Assembly: GCA_001600095.1 (NCBI GenBank)
Contig: BCIX01000001.1
Location: forward strand, 3,435,198-3,499,197
Reading direction: 5' to 3'
Length of the DNA stretch: 64,000 nucleotides
Source: Bullera alba
Taxonomy: Eukaryota; Basidiomycota; Tremellomycetes; Tremellales; Bulleraceae
Part shown: in pieces, positions 31,972 through 44,757 of the stretch
Position numbering within the stretch: the stretch's first letter is position 1
Layout of the letters: each line of letters starts with the position of its first letter
Translations under genes and position numbers: made by a program
The notes under the pieces: model-generated
What the model saw: only the letters and a program-made list of their open reading frames with translations
Database searches by the model: none
Told to the model about the DNA's origin: nothing

Positions 31972-34900
31972 ATGTAGGTGCTCAGGCGGCCGCATACCCC
32001 TATCTGACTGCGCTGACTGCATACAACAGGGCGTCGCTGAACAAACTCGCCATCCGAGGCATCAGGTCGTTTGACGACAAGCATGTTCAGGTCATCGAGT
32101 TCTACTCGCCGTTGACGGTGATTGTCGGTCACAACGGTAGTGGAAAGACCGTACGTAGCTGTTGAGCTGTCCTCAGAGCCTTCGCAGAGACTGATTTGGC
32201 CTTAGACCATCATTGAATGCCTTAACTATGTGACGACGGGTATGCTCCCAAGTGGTGCAAAGACCGGCGGAGCATTCGTTCATGATCCCAAGGTATGCGT
32301 GGAGCTGTCGATAATGTCACTGGACTCGATGCAGCTAGCTTACGTTGAATATAGATGGCCAATGAGAAAGAGGTCAAAGCTCAAGTCAGACTCCGATTCT
32401 GGAACGTGAACCGTCACCGAATGACTGCGACGAGAAATCTCCAGGTCACCACGAAGAAGACCGGTGGGCTGACCTTCAAGACCCTAGAAGGAATTTTGGC
32501 CAAGACAGATGTCGGAGATGACAATAAAGTGAGTGGGTGGCTCAGGGTGTCCGCATCAGCTTCTGATCACATGACAACAGCGAAATACTATCTCGACCAA
32601 GTGCTCGGAGATGGATGAAGAGGTACCTCTTTTACTCGGAGTCTCCAAAGCCATCCTGGAGAACGTCATCTTCTGCCATCAGGAAGAGTCAAACTGGCCA
32701 CTATCGGAACCAGCAGCCCTGAAGAAGAAGTTTGACGATATCTTCGAGGCAACCAAGTAAGCAATGACCTGCCAGTACATGGCTGCTCTAACGTCCAATC
32801 TTAGATATACCAAAGCGCTGGATAACATCAAAGCGCTGAGGAAAGAGAGAACTGCCGAGCTAAAGGTGGATAGAGAGAGGCTGAAGTTCTACAAGGGCGA
32901 CAAGGATAAGGCGGAACGAGTGAGGATTCATGACTGTAGGCTAGTCCTCCTGCTCACACAGAGACTTTTAGATGAAGAAGCAGCTCGAGGAGGAGACCAG
33001 AAAGGAGAATCTGAAGCACTCCGAAGCCGAATCCCTCAAAGAAGAGTACGAGCGCCTGCATGAGGCCAATTTGCAGCACTATGCCGAAGCGGCCGGGTTC
33101 CAGAGCATATTCGAGAAGCACGAAAACCTAAAAGCGAGGAAAGTGATGCTAGAGGACAACCGGAGGCACATCCTGGATGGCATGAACGAGATGACAGGTA
33201 AGCGGAGAAGTCTCAAGGTGTTTTGCAATGCTCAGAACCTCTACAGAAACTACCGACGAGCTTACCCACATGCTGAAAAACTTCGACAATCACCTGAAGT
33301 CGATCGAGGCCAAGAGGACCAAGCAGCTCGATATCAAGGAGAAGGAGGACAAGACTCTGGACGATCTGCGCCGTCGAGAGAGAGGTCTCGCTAGTACCCA
33401 GGGTGAATTGAAGGCCAACAGAACGGTAAGCAGCATGACCACATTAGTAGATGAATCGTGGAGACTGACTACCGTACTCAGGCCTACGAGCGCAATCTGA
33501 AAGTGAGGGAAGCAGTTGTGAGGGAAGCTGCCAAGGCGCATGACTTTGCCGGATACGACTACTCTCCTCTTGAGGAAAGCAAAGTTGCCGAGTTCCTTGA
33601 CAAGCTGTTCGAGCTTGTCCGCCGAGCCGAGTCGGACTACAAGAAGCTACAGGTGAGCATCACGCAGTGATCGCAATTCTAGCTGAACATGTATCAGGCC
33701 GACGGATCCAGACGCGAACGTGATATGCAGTCTGAGCTCGATAAGCTAGCTGGAGTAAAGACATCCGCTTTGGCAACCAAGAAGTCTAAGCAGGAACAGA
33801 TTGTGAGGTCCACAACTACCTTGCGACGAAAGATCCTCATTGACTGGCCCTGCGTAGACTCGACTGAACGACAAGATCCGCTCTGCTGAATCCGCCTTCG
33901 ACTCCGTGTCCAGCGTTGACGTGCAAATCGAGCTACTGGAGGCCAAGTTGAAGGAGAATGAAGACCAGAGGACTAGGTTGGAGCAGGATATACGAGAAGC
34001 CCGATTCGACGAGCAAATAAGGGAGAAGGCATCTGCTATCCGACAGAAAGAGACAGATAGGGACAAGATCAACGCCGAGCTGTCGGCTCTGAACAGACAA
34101 GCGGATTCGAGAGCCCAACTAGCCATCAAGAGGAACGAGCTGTCATCGAAGAAGAATCAAGTCACTGCCTCGTGAGTCAACGCTGCCAGCATTCGAGTTG
34201 CGCTCATGTGCTACTAGCGTGGCGAGCCATGCACCTCGATTTAAAGAGCTCGTTGGATCAGATCTACAAGCTGAAAGTATGGAGGAGCAGATAACATTGG
34301 CCGCCAGCCGCAAGGACCGAGAAGTCCAAAACGCAGAGTCGTCCTCCGCGGCTGCAAACAGGAATCTTTCTCAACTTCAGACGACCCTCAACATCAACAG
34401 GCGGACGCTCGCGGAGAAGAACGCCGAGCTGACTAAACTGGAAAAGAAGGTCAGAGACGGTTTGGAGGAAAGCGGCCAATTGACAGTCGAGGCCGCCATC
34501 GCTGAGGCTGAAGAGCAAGTCCAGACCGTTCGAAAGTGAGTCTGAGTAGTATCTACAGACTCTGAGCTTGATACTGATTTAACCAGGGAGATGAACGATA
34601 ACACGAATATGGCCGGATTCTGGCAGTCGATACTGAACAAAGCGCTCGACCACCACAAATGTATGGCTTGTGACCGAGCCATATCCGACAAGGAGAGGAC
34701 GGCCATAGAGGCCCATGTGAGTATGGAGTGGGCAGTCAGCGAGAGTGACTTTGCTTATGGTCATTTAGATGCTACGCGGACTCAACCATAGCAAGAGTTT
34801 TGACGCAGACGAGCTGAACGGCGATTTGGAGAACTGGCTTGCCGCTCTAGATGAGAGAAGAGCGTTGCAGCCCTTGCAAAGCACTATTGAAGAGCTCGGC

Positions 34901-37183
34901 CAGAGTGTGACTCCTCTAGAGCGGAAGGTCGCAGAAGAGGAAGCAGCGATTCAACAGGCTGAGACTGAGGTAGAAGAGGTCAGTGGGACGTTACGTGGTG
35001 AAACTGTGACTTGCTGACTTGCGTGGATGCGTAGTCAAAAGACACCCTCCAGAAGGCCAGATTGGCCGTCAGAGATTTAAATACCCTTAAAGGCGCTGCA
35101 TCGTTGATCAGCAGGACCTTGAGCGAGATCAAGGATCTCAAGACAGACATTCTCCGTCTGGAGAGGGATCTCGAGAGCTCGGGGTCGCTCAAGACCGTAG
35201 AGGAGGTTCAGCACGAGGTGGACAATATCTCCAACGAGATGTGAGTTCTCGTGAGCTCGGGATGGGAATCCTGCTGACTTAACACGACAGCAAAACGCTT
35301 CAGCGGGAACAGATGGCACTCAGCTCGGAGAAGGACCTCAAGTCGAGCAATGTCCGCGCGCAGGCGGACGATATCAGCAGGAAGACGTTGCGGCTCGGTG
35401 AATTAAAGAATCAGCAGGAAAGGCGAATGCGGGATGAAGCAGCGTTGAAGGAGCTGCAGGAAACCCTCACCCAACTGCAATCTGAACTCAAAGTAAGCTG
35501 ACATTATATTCTTGCCAGGACGCTTGGACGCGATATAGCTTACACGACTCTGTAGGACCTGGATGCCGCCGCACAATCGGCGGAAGCGCCTTGGAGAGAG
35601 AAGACGGAGGTCTTGAATCGATACCGAACCGAGAGGGAGAATGCCGAAAACGATGCCAGTCTACAAGTCGGCCTGTACCAGTCAAGCCTGAACGAGCTGG
35701 AGAGCAAGCACAGAGCGTGTCATTCGTGAGGGCTGTGACTTTCTGTTGAGATCGTAAGACGAGCTGACCGATCACTGTAGATATTTGTCTGAGGGCAATG
35801 ACCGCAAGCTCCGAGACAATGATGCTGCGATTGATGCCATCAAGAGAGACATCCACGCATCCAACGAGGCCCGCAAGACCATTGACGAAGCGATCTCCGG
35901 CTTGCAGGACGAGTTGTCTCGCTCAACATCCTTACGAACGAATATCTCCGCGAATGTGAGGTACAGAAACGAGAAGAAGGAGATCGAAAAGGTGGAGACA
36001 GAGATGGAGGGGATCGACATTGAACAAGCCGCGAGGAGCAGGAGAGAGTTCAACAAACGATATACCGCCATGATGGATAAGGAGACCGAGACGCAGAACA
36101 AGGTGGGTCGTATTTCCGTCGAAGGTCCTGCGAAGCAACTGACGCCATGGTGGCTGTAGTGGCAGAGCGCCAATGGAGAGCTCCTGCAAATGATCAAGGG
36201 GAGGGAGAGTCTAGCGGCGACCTTGAAGCGCGAATATGACAATATCGACAAATTGTTCAAGGATCAGTTGATCAAGACAAAGGTAAGCTGACGGGTCAAG
36301 CTGTGCGCAACTTGCAGCTGAAGACGTTTCAGGTCAGCGAATTCGCCAACAATGATCTCGAGAAGTACGGCAAGGCCCTCGACAAGTGAGTGACGAAGGT
36401 GTTTCTTCGCGACTTTTGACTGATCGGAGCAGTGCTATTCTCAAATACCACTCGATCAAGATGGACGAGATCAACGACACCATCGGTCACTTGTGGAACA
36501 AGACGTATCAGGGAACAGGTAGGGAATGACCCATCCACCTTCGGAGGTGTCCACTAAGGAAATCCCTGATCTAACCCATAGATATCGACGGGATCCGGAT
36601 CGTTTCTGATCATGACGAAACGACATCGACATCGACGAGGAAATCGTACAACTATAGAGTGGTCATGGTGAAGAACGACGTCGAGCTGGATATGCGAGGC
36701 AGGTGCTCGGCGGGTCAGAAGGTACTTGCGTCGATCATCATCCGACTGGCATTGGCCGAATCGTTTGGACAGGGCTGTGGAGTGTTGGCCCTCGACGAGT
36801 GAGTAGCGATGCACTCTGAGCCCATATGAATCAGCTGATCATTCATATAGACCGACCACCAATCTCGACCAGGAAAACATCAATGCTTTGGCAGAAGCAC
36901 TGGCAGAGTGAGTCCACCAAATATGTGCTTCCCTGGCATCTTGGCTGACCCGCGCAGGATCATCCGCGACCGACGACGACAAGCCAACTTCCAGTTGATT
37001 GTCATCACCCACGACGAAGGATTCCTGCAGCGATTGGCCGCCCACGACGTGTTGGAGTACTATTGGTGAGTCCGCCAACTGCTCAGCTACCCCCGGCAGT
37101 GCTATAGCTGATCACGTATTAGGCGTGTGTCGAGAGACGCGTCTCAGAAGAGTATACTGGAAAGGCAGAGGGTGGGGATCTGA
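31972..37183 (+). CDS. RAD50: DNA double-strand break repair ATPase Rad50
   Basis: SMC-like ATPase of the Mre11 complex, acting in end resection, tethering and checkpoint activation. Spliced start [20 protein letters not shown], Walker A GHNGSGKT at residues 34-41, then [25 protein letters not shown] and [17 protein letters not shown] (Q-loop region). Long coiled coils flank the zinc hook CMAC (nt near 34663), which dimerises through Zn. The C-terminal lobe has the ABC signature in [20 protein letters not shown] and Walker B VLALDEPTTNLD, and ends ERQRVGI. About 17 introns. The start codon itself is split: AT at 31972-31973, a 56-nt intron, and G at 32030. Length is as expected, near 1300 residues. 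Confidence 0.98.
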
Positions 37184-37474
37184 TCACACGGAGAAGCTGT
37201 GTATACATGCGAACAGCACCTGAGTCAATTGATCGTCGTGCTTCTCGTCCTCCAGGATCATGCCAGGAGGACAACTGCTGGGATCTATGATATGCCGCCA
37301 GGTCGCGCGGATCTGGCATTAGGATGCATTATATGCAGGCATGTTGTTGGATGCTGCCTCCAAGCACTGCTGTCTTGAGTTCTCGTCGAAGACTTCGTGA
37401 AGGTCGTGACACTGCGTCTGAGATCTACTGGTAGGGGCTACACCATGCTAGTTTGGGTTTGAAGGCGCCGTTCC

Positions 37475-38341
37475 CTACGGCCAATCACTGCCTTTGACCA
37501 CGATATCCAGCAGACCCTGCAACCCCCGACGGTCCGCGTCGTCATATGTTCCCACGACGGTGGCGTCCAGGTCGAATACGCCGACCTTTCGCAAGCTGCC
37601 ATCCCCTGAGGGTATAGATAATGGCAGCACTATTTCCGATTTCGAGTCTCCATCACAAGCTGCCAAAGCTGAATCAGTAACAGCTCGAGCGAGACGTTGA
37701 ACGTCATAGCTGGGAAACTCCTCACCTAAATGTCCTGGATACTGGTCTACATCTGGGACGACTACCGCCTCGCCCTTGATGTATGCGTCTGCGCAAACAC
37801 CCTTGCCCGCCTGTATTCGGATCTGCATACATGCCGGTCGACCATGGAAAGGACCCAAACCCAAGGGTGAGTCGGGGCTAGCACCGGGCGATAGATCCTG
37901 GACGTAGAAGCCTGGGTTCAAGTAGTGAGCGAAAGAACAGATAGAGGCGCTAATCATGACCAAGGGGAAGGAGACATAGACTTACCGACCCAGTTGACAA
38001 CAGGGGAGTAGGCCTTGTCCTTGTGCAGCCCGTACAACGGAGAGGTGAGGTAGGCGTGATACAGTAACGACGAGATTTGAGCAAGATTTGATACCTACCG
38101 AGGTCAGAAAATCAGCTGGTGGTCACGGATAGATGTATATAAGCTGGACAAAGGCGACATACCCATGATCTGGTGTCCTCTATCAGACTGGCCAGCTGTT
38201 CTTGGAGGAACTCGTAGAACTCGTCCTTCCTACCGACAAGCTGGGTAAGCTTGGTTAGGCCAACGCGGGAGCGAGGTGAAGATGACCGGACACTCACGTT
38301 CGGATATCCGTAGGTACGAGGCTGCTATCAGCGTGTGTCAT
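37475..38341 (-). CDS. Free methionine-R-sulfoxide reductase (GAF domain)
   Basis: Reduces free Met-R-sulfoxide with thioredoxin. Spliced start MTHADSSLVPTDIRTKDEFY then EFLQEQLASLIEDTRSW, followed by SNLAQISSLLYHAYL and NWVGFYVQDL, the standard N-terminal helix and GAF core. GPFHGRPACMQIRI, GKGVCADAY and, after an intron, PGHLACDGDSKSEIVLPL carry the three conserved Cys positions of fRMsr (ACM, GVC, LACD). An intron of about 70 nt must be removed between GHLA and CDGD; read-through would give a 24-residue insertion and displace the catalytic Cys. The first two joins use a GTGAGT donor at nt 38296 and a GGTAG acceptor. Cytosolic, antioxidant role by family. Confidence 0.92.
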
Positions 38342-38762
38342 GTTGCCGAGACTCTGAGTGTTATTGTTGTATGTATCTCTCTGAGAATGTTGCTTCGACT
38401 TTTGACAATTTGGGCAGCTGCTGGCTGTATCCATGTCGTTATCGGCCATCTCCTATTAGGCTTTCAGGCACGGCGCATTAGTCACACGGAGATGAACACG
38501 ATCTCCTCTCGTCAGCAAAAGATCATGCAAAAGCGTCAGCTGCTGGGTGCACTCGAGATCTGGTACTCTAGGTCGCCTGTAAGTCTCCACTTCGCGCGGT
38601 CAATCACATCCACCTCTAAGGAGACCGGAAACCAGGTCGAGAAGGACGCGTTCGTCGACCAGACCTCGCGAATATATTCTCAAGCTTTCACCCCACCAAC
38701 ACAGAGGTTTAGAGATCACATTCAAGCGTTCAAATTTTGCGAGAAAGGTATCGCCCATAATC
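38342..38762. promoter_or_regulatory. Divergent promoter between fRMsr gene and FCF2
   Basis: Spacer of 421 bp. Open in one plus-strand frame throughout (see rejected list); no core promoter motif I can name. Confidence 0.4.
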
Positions 38763-40365
38763 ATGCCGTCTATACGGGACACGCCCTCTCGAGCCGCCTC
38801 ATCTACGGGCACTCCACAGAGGTCCAACGGCAGTACTTCCACCCCTGGAGCTCGGCCACCATCCCGTTCGACGTCGCGCACCCCTCAACCGGCCCTACAT
38901 CACCGCTCTGCCGACGAGATCGCTCTCAAGGAGGCACAGCGGATCCTCGGCACACCCACCAACAGGATACTGCGCGATGCTGACCCTGTATTCACGTCAG
39001 GCGGCAGTGCCAGAGATCTTCGACATCGCAAGTTGCTCGAAGCCAGACATGAGCAGGAATTGGAGCAGGACGACGCTCGATCGCAAATGACAGAAGCTAC
39101 GGCACGCGAGGTGAAAGCCGGGGAGGATGATGGGACCGATGCGGAGACCAGCAAAGGACCCGACGAGGATAGCGAGGACATGGAGCCAGAAGTCCCCTCG
39201 AGGTCCAATGGTAGACGGACGTCATCGAATCTGGACAATGGGGATGCGCCCCTGACCTCGACATCGGTAACCACCGCGGACAGCGTGACTCTACCCGATC
39301 AATCGGAAGACGAGACGCCAATCGTTGACCTGGGACAAGCTGGTTCGGACGACACTTCCTCTGAATCTGAGTCTGAGTCTTCTGACTCCGAGTCTGACTC
39401 CGAGTCTGATTCTGACTCTGATCCAACCAGCGAAGAGGATTCCGACGCGGAAGAAGAACGCCTAGAGCAGCTTCTAAGCAAGGCGAAGCTCAGCGCGACA
39501 CAGCATGCTCCCAATACCAGCAAGGGTGATCAACCAGAGGCGCAGCGCGGCGAGGTCGTCTTACAGTTTGATGAAACGGACAAGGAGCGAAAAGAGGCGT
39601 ACGTCTGCTGTTGTTTAGGCGCAATATTTGAGCTAATGAACGTCGTCTAGTCCCATTCCTGACTTGACCATACCCAAACTTCCCAAGGCTCACATCACCT
39701 TCACCAACGACGGCTCCGCTCGTGCATCGTCTTCAGGTACAGCTCTCCTCCCGGCTAAAAGCGCTGGATCTTCCAGCCATCGTGCTACCCCTTCTCTAAA
39801 GGGCAAGGAGAAAGCTGTAGAGCTGGAGCCAGACAACATTCCCTACGAACGCGAGATGAGCAAGAGGGAGAAAGCACACGTGAGCGACAGATCTTCGACG
39901 AGATTGCTTGTATACTTACAGCTATTCAGCAACCCCGCAAAGCAACCGCCTCGGAACTGTGGACACAGATGCCAAAGGCGCGAAGCGATGTTCTACCTCA
40001 AATGAAGAGGGACTACCAAGCCCTCGCTCTGGCGAACAGTTTGGATCCCAAAAGATTCATGAAGGGTAGTACAAAGCTGAACAAGGTTCCGGAAACGTTT
40101 GCAGTGAGTAGAATTCAGGATCGACGATATCGAGGGCAAAGTGCTTATAATTATCGAATAGATTGGACGAATAATAGATCAACCGAAGCATCTCCAAGAC
40201 ACAACTCTTGCTCGAGACCAGCGGTACAGGCCCGGTCAGATTGTACAGGACATTGTCCGCGACGAGAGTGTTGGCAGTACAGCGAAGAGAAAGTATGGCG
40301 ATCTGCAGTACAAGAGGATGGAGAATGGCCGCGGAAAGGGCTGGCAGAAACGGACCAAGTGGTGA
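38763..40365 (+). CDS. FCF2: rRNA-processing factor Fcf2 (DNTTIP2 homologue)
   Basis: Fcf2 acts in early 18S pre-rRNA cleavage in the nucleolus. The N terminus is Ser/Thr/Arg-rich; residues about 195-225 form a Ser/Glu/Asp run (repeated SES, SDS and ESD) typical of nucleolar acidic tracts. The C-terminal Fcf2 domain is: PYEREMSKREKAH, SELWTQMPKARSDVLPQMKR, DYQALALANSLDPKRFMKG, PETFAIGRI, then SVGSTAKRKYGDLQYKRME and a basic end GRGKGWQKRTKW. The conserved YGDLQYKRME-type block and the KRFMKG motif are diagnostic. Four exons; the last intron follows codon FA near 40103. Length about 430 residues, longer than yeast Fcf2 because of the N-terminal disordered part, as in DNTTIP2. Confidence 0.88.
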
Positions 40366-40967
40366 TGAGTGAGCGACATGACTGCCAAATACGACCTATA
40401 CCTAGCTGACCTCTTCCCCTGTAGCCTGTTTGTACCAGTACGTGGTGCTGGTCTCTCTGTTCAATGCTTACCGACACGTGCTGACATGGTGAGCGCAGTA
40501 TACTGCATGACCTTCATGACAATCGCATATTGCTTGTAGCGGTGGCTTTAGCTTGCTCGACCTGCTGACCATCTGACATCGTCTGCCTGACTTGCTCTTC
40601 TATGCACCCGAGGGGGCGAGATAGGACATGCGCCGAGACTCTACGAGGTAAGGGAAGACCGAGGCTCTGTCTGAAAAGTGCCACATTTATAACGCCGCGG
40701 CTGTGCAAATTTTCACCACTCTTGTAAAGGGGTGTTTCAAATTCCCCGTTAGCCTTCTGTTTGGGTGGGAAAGGGACGAGGGCGTGGGCGCAGCAGGACT
40801 GGGCGCGTGACGGAAGAAACCGCTTGTCGCCGCCATACCCCCGTCGCCCACCACTCGTGCTGTGATAGGATCCTATGGCCGCCTAGCAAACGGCCAGCGA
40901 GATCACCACCTAAAGGCCCAGTCAAGCTGCTCGACCCGCTCGGGAGACTCGATCAGCCCAGCCCCTC
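40366..40967. other. Spacer between FCF2 and EPL1
   Basis: About 600 bp, GC-rich in the right half (GGGCGTGGGCGC-type words, 40770-40800). It contains the EPL1 promoter. I see no coding exon. Confidence 0.4.
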
Positions 40968-43900
40968 ATGGCCAGGATGGTAACGGCCAGCAGGAGAGCT
41001 GGGCGTGTGACCAACAAAACAAAACTACTCGTCGTCCGAGGATCCGAAAAGGTCGATCTCGGCGCGGCGGAAACCATCGTTTGGGACGAAGGAAGCGCGT
41101 CTTCCGAGGCGACAAAGAATCAACATGTCGGCGCAAAGGGAGTAGAAAGCGGAGAGCTGCTGGTAAGTCGACCCTCCTCTACAACTTCCTCTATGCATCC
41201 GACCCCCCATTCCTATGCTCCTCGTCGACTTTGGACCTCTCAAAGACGGGAGGGTCGGTTTGACCTCGTGGGAAAAAACCCGAGCCGGGTTGTTTGGAAC
41301 AAAGGGGTCCGCGTGTCGCGCGTAATCATCCAACATGATCCATTCATCCTCGATTCCACCTCTGGCAACGCGACGCAGGATGGAGGGCCAGGCCAGGAGG
41401 CATCTGGACATGCATGCAGGGACCTAGCATGGCTCCTCGCCATCGATATCATCACCATCGACAGTTGTTCACTGTTCGACTCGTGCAACTTGCCCCTTTG
41501 GGCAGGTGCTGAAAGTGGCAGTTTGGTGATTTGTTGTTGTCAACATACTGACGCGACCGTAGGAACACCATCTTCAGGCAGCTCTTTCATCCGCCTCCCT
41601 TCTCCATTCGAGACCCGCAAAGCCGTCCTCACCTACATCTGGTCATCAACGGCAACCGTCAAAGCCCGAAGATGCCGCGACTACAGCCAACTCGACGCTC
41701 AACTATCACATTCCTACACCAGACGCTACCGGCCTGGTCCAGAACACCGACTATGCGAAGCTCTACCAGACTGTACAATACCATGAGCCTCACGGTTACA
41801 TTCGGTTTAGCGACACGGTCGAGGAGTCGTCAGGAGGCTTGGGAGGCTTGGGATACTGCATGGACGATGCGGACCACAAATGGTTGACCGGCTTCAACTC
41901 GAAAGCGGAAGGAGGTAGTGGAGACTTTGGAAGCGCTGCTACCCCGACACAGAGTCCTCTTCGTGAAAGTAAAGCGGATAACTCGATGGGACCACCGAGC
42001 AGTGCTGGCAGACCGAGCAGAGGTAGCAAAGGCAAGGAGAAGGAGAAGGATGACAAAGGTCAACCTCAGCCTGTCTTCATCACTGAGGATACTTTCGAGT
42101 TCATCATGGGTGTGCTGGAGAAGTATGCAGAGGACTCGCTACCGATGCTTCACACAGTGGGTACAAGTCACCGTTAATTCTGACTTGGCTGATCCTGTGA
42201 TCAGAATCTGGCTCTCCTACCGACTTTCCAAGCAGTCGAACATCTCTTCTCATCACCCATTCCCGCTTCGTTCCTGCCCAACTTCGAAGTCCCAAAGAAC
42301 CTCCCACCAGTGAAGGACCTCACTCGCATGGCTCGCAGTGTCTACAACCATTGGAAGGACCGGAGGACGGAGAGAAAAGGCAGAACTGTGGCCCCAACGC
42401 TAAACGTGAGTCTGCATCGCAGGACACGACTACGAGGCGTAATCCTAACTAAGCTTAGTACGACGAGACAAACGACGGTGACCCATACGTCTGTTTTCGG
42501 AGAAGGGACATCCGGGCGACCCGGAAGACGAGGCGAACGGACAACTTTTCGGTGGAGAGGATGCAGAAGCTCCAATTCGAGATGCGCACTGCGCACATGA
42601 TGGCTGCTATGGTCCTTCGCCGAGAGGTCGAAAAGTTGGCCCTCTTCAAATCGGACAAGGAGGTCTGGGAGGCCAAGTGGAAGCTATACGAGACGAAGAG
42701 ACGCTGGCCAAGTCTTGGCATGACGAAGGAGGAAGAGGAGTTGATTACCGGAAGGCAATCACGAGAGGCGGCTCTCACCATGGCTGGCACTGTCAACGCA
42801 TCGATGCTCGGAGGAAGGGAAGCGCTCGTACCCCAGCGCGACAACATACCTGCTATACGTAAGAAGTTGCCCGAGAAGGAGAAGGAGGAGAGAGACAGGA
42901 GAGAGAGGCACGCGTTGGACAGTGCGAGGATTGCGGAGAGGACGATTGGTGGTGTCAGTGGTGGAAGGTCGAATGCGCCGGAAGCGCTGAAGGAGAGGAT
43001 GCTGGTGTTGAAGCAGAGACTAGAGGAAGAGCTGGCTAAGAGGAAGGCCGCGGACGCGGAATGGGACGACGCTCTGGACGTGAGTAGCGACTCATCTGTG
43101 TTCTTTACCCGCAAGCTACATACTGATGTTTTCTCAGTCGTCTTATCAGCCTTTACCCCAATCACAGTCTCAGCATGCTTTCCGTCCCCTCACTTCGCTA
43201 GATCCACAGTGCGCCTTCGACTTTTCGCGCGATCGAGATGATATGAATGAGGAGCTACCTCTGCAGCCCGCTTCTTTCCGACTGCGTCGCGGCCGTGGAG
43301 GCATCGTTCGGCTGGACCGACGCCTACCAACGTTCCCCAACAGGCGATGCCCGTCGTCAAGGGCGTCCACAGATCTGCCGGACTGGATGTTCCCCGACCA
43401 AATCTCGACTAAGCCTTCTCGACCCCGACCGAGATCAATTGACGAAGTCGAGAAAGAGGAGGATGGCGATGAAGCCATGGATGGCGAGGATGCGAGTGAG
43501 GAGAGTGCGAAGCGGCGCCGCTTGAACGAGATTTGTCGGTACAATGTGGACAGCGGAGGAGGCGTCGGAGTGGGGATGGGCATGACGGCGGACGACGATC
43601 GTGTGATCATCGATGATCTCGATGTCAAGTGAGTCGGCGCTGCAGCCATTCGTGCGATTGCTAACACGGTCTTCAGGTACATCAGGCATCGAGTCAATCT
43701 CCTGCACGACGAAGACGTCGACAAGATGCGACCGGACATGAGTGCTTTCGTTCAAGCGTTCCAATCTCTAGATGCTCCGATCGAAATGCCGCCAACTCCT
43801 GTCTTCGTTCGACCGCAAATCCAGCAGCCCAACCCCCAGATTGTGCAGATGCAACAACAGCAGATGCTGCAACAACAGCAGATCGAACATTTCCAGCGGT

Positions 43901-44757
43901 ATCAGATCATGGCTCAACAGCAGGCTATTGCTGCTCAGCAACAGGCTGCCATGCAAGCTCAGGCTCAAGCTCAACAAGCTCAAGCGCAGGCTCAGCAAGG
44001 CCAGGGTCACGTAGCGAACGGAGCGGCCGGCTCTCCTGCGATGAATGGTGCCAACGGAAATCTGCAGTTGCCAGCCAATACCAACGGTCGCCCAGCGGTG
44101 ATCAAACGGCCTTCGTCGCAGAATGGAGGATCCATGCCACCACCTTCTCAACCCCGGCCTTCGCAATCGCCCACAAATCCGATTCACCAGTCGTTGAATG
44201 GTCAGTCGCCCCAGATGGTCAATGCGATGCTGCAAGCTCAGGCGCAGGCCCATGCGAACGGCAAAGCGGGCAACTTCAACCCTCAACAGCCCATCGATCC
44301 GGCTATGCAGCAGAGACTGCTCGCCGCCCGCAACTTTGTCGCCCAACAGCAGGCCGCCGCCGCTCAGCACGCTCAGCAGCAGCAAAATGGTCACGGTGGT
44401 GTCAACGGTATGACTGGCTCCGACGGACAAGGTCTTCAGGCGACGAACGAGAGCCACATCGAGCTCGCCAAATCCGCTGTCGCTGCCGGGTTCGGCAACA
44501 ACATCCAAGGGTTCCTGGAGGCCAAGAACAAGGCGAAGCTGCTGGCCATGGCCAAGCAGGCCTCGGTGCAACAAGCCGCCCAGGTCGCCGCTCAACAGCA
44601 AAACGGGGCGCAGAACGGGAACCCTCAACAAGCCGGCGGGCAGCAGGGCAACTTCTCCCCTAGTTTGCCTTCGGGGCAACTACAGCTGAAGCTGCCGCCT
44701 CACGCTGCGGCGAGGTTGGGAGCCGCTCAACAGCCACCATCGCAACGGGCCTCGTAG
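40968..44757 (+). CDS. EPL1: Enhancer of polycomb homologue Epl1 (NuA4 subunit)
   Basis: Epl1 is the scaffold joining the Esa1 acetyltransferase module to nucleosomes in NuA4 and Piccolo. Start MARMVTASRRAGRV, then KLLVVRGSEKVDL and GVESGELL-EHHLQAALSSAS across the first intron, HIPTPDATGLVQNTDYAKLY, PHGYIRFSDTVEESSGG: the EPcA signature. Then DPYVCFRRRDIRATRKTRRT and MQKLQFEMRTAHMMAAMVLR. The C terminus (after nt 43830) is Gln-rich with several CAG/CAA runs and many Ala. The first intron (41163-41562) is 400 nt, far longer than others here. About seven exons. Alternative start: Met at 40977, three codons on. Ends APQRAS-like at 44757. Confidence 0.95.

Noticed and set aside
38276..38983. 235-codon plus-strand ORF across the fRMsr/FCF2 promoter
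   Set aside because: It covers the fRMsr first intron, the spacer and the start of FCF2 in another frame, has no recognisable domain, and FCF2 conservation begins in its own frame.
43768..44679. 303-codon minus-strand ORF, Leu/Arg-rich, over the EPL1 tail
   Set aside because: Antisense image of the CAG/CAA tract; leucine runs come from CTG/TTG complements.
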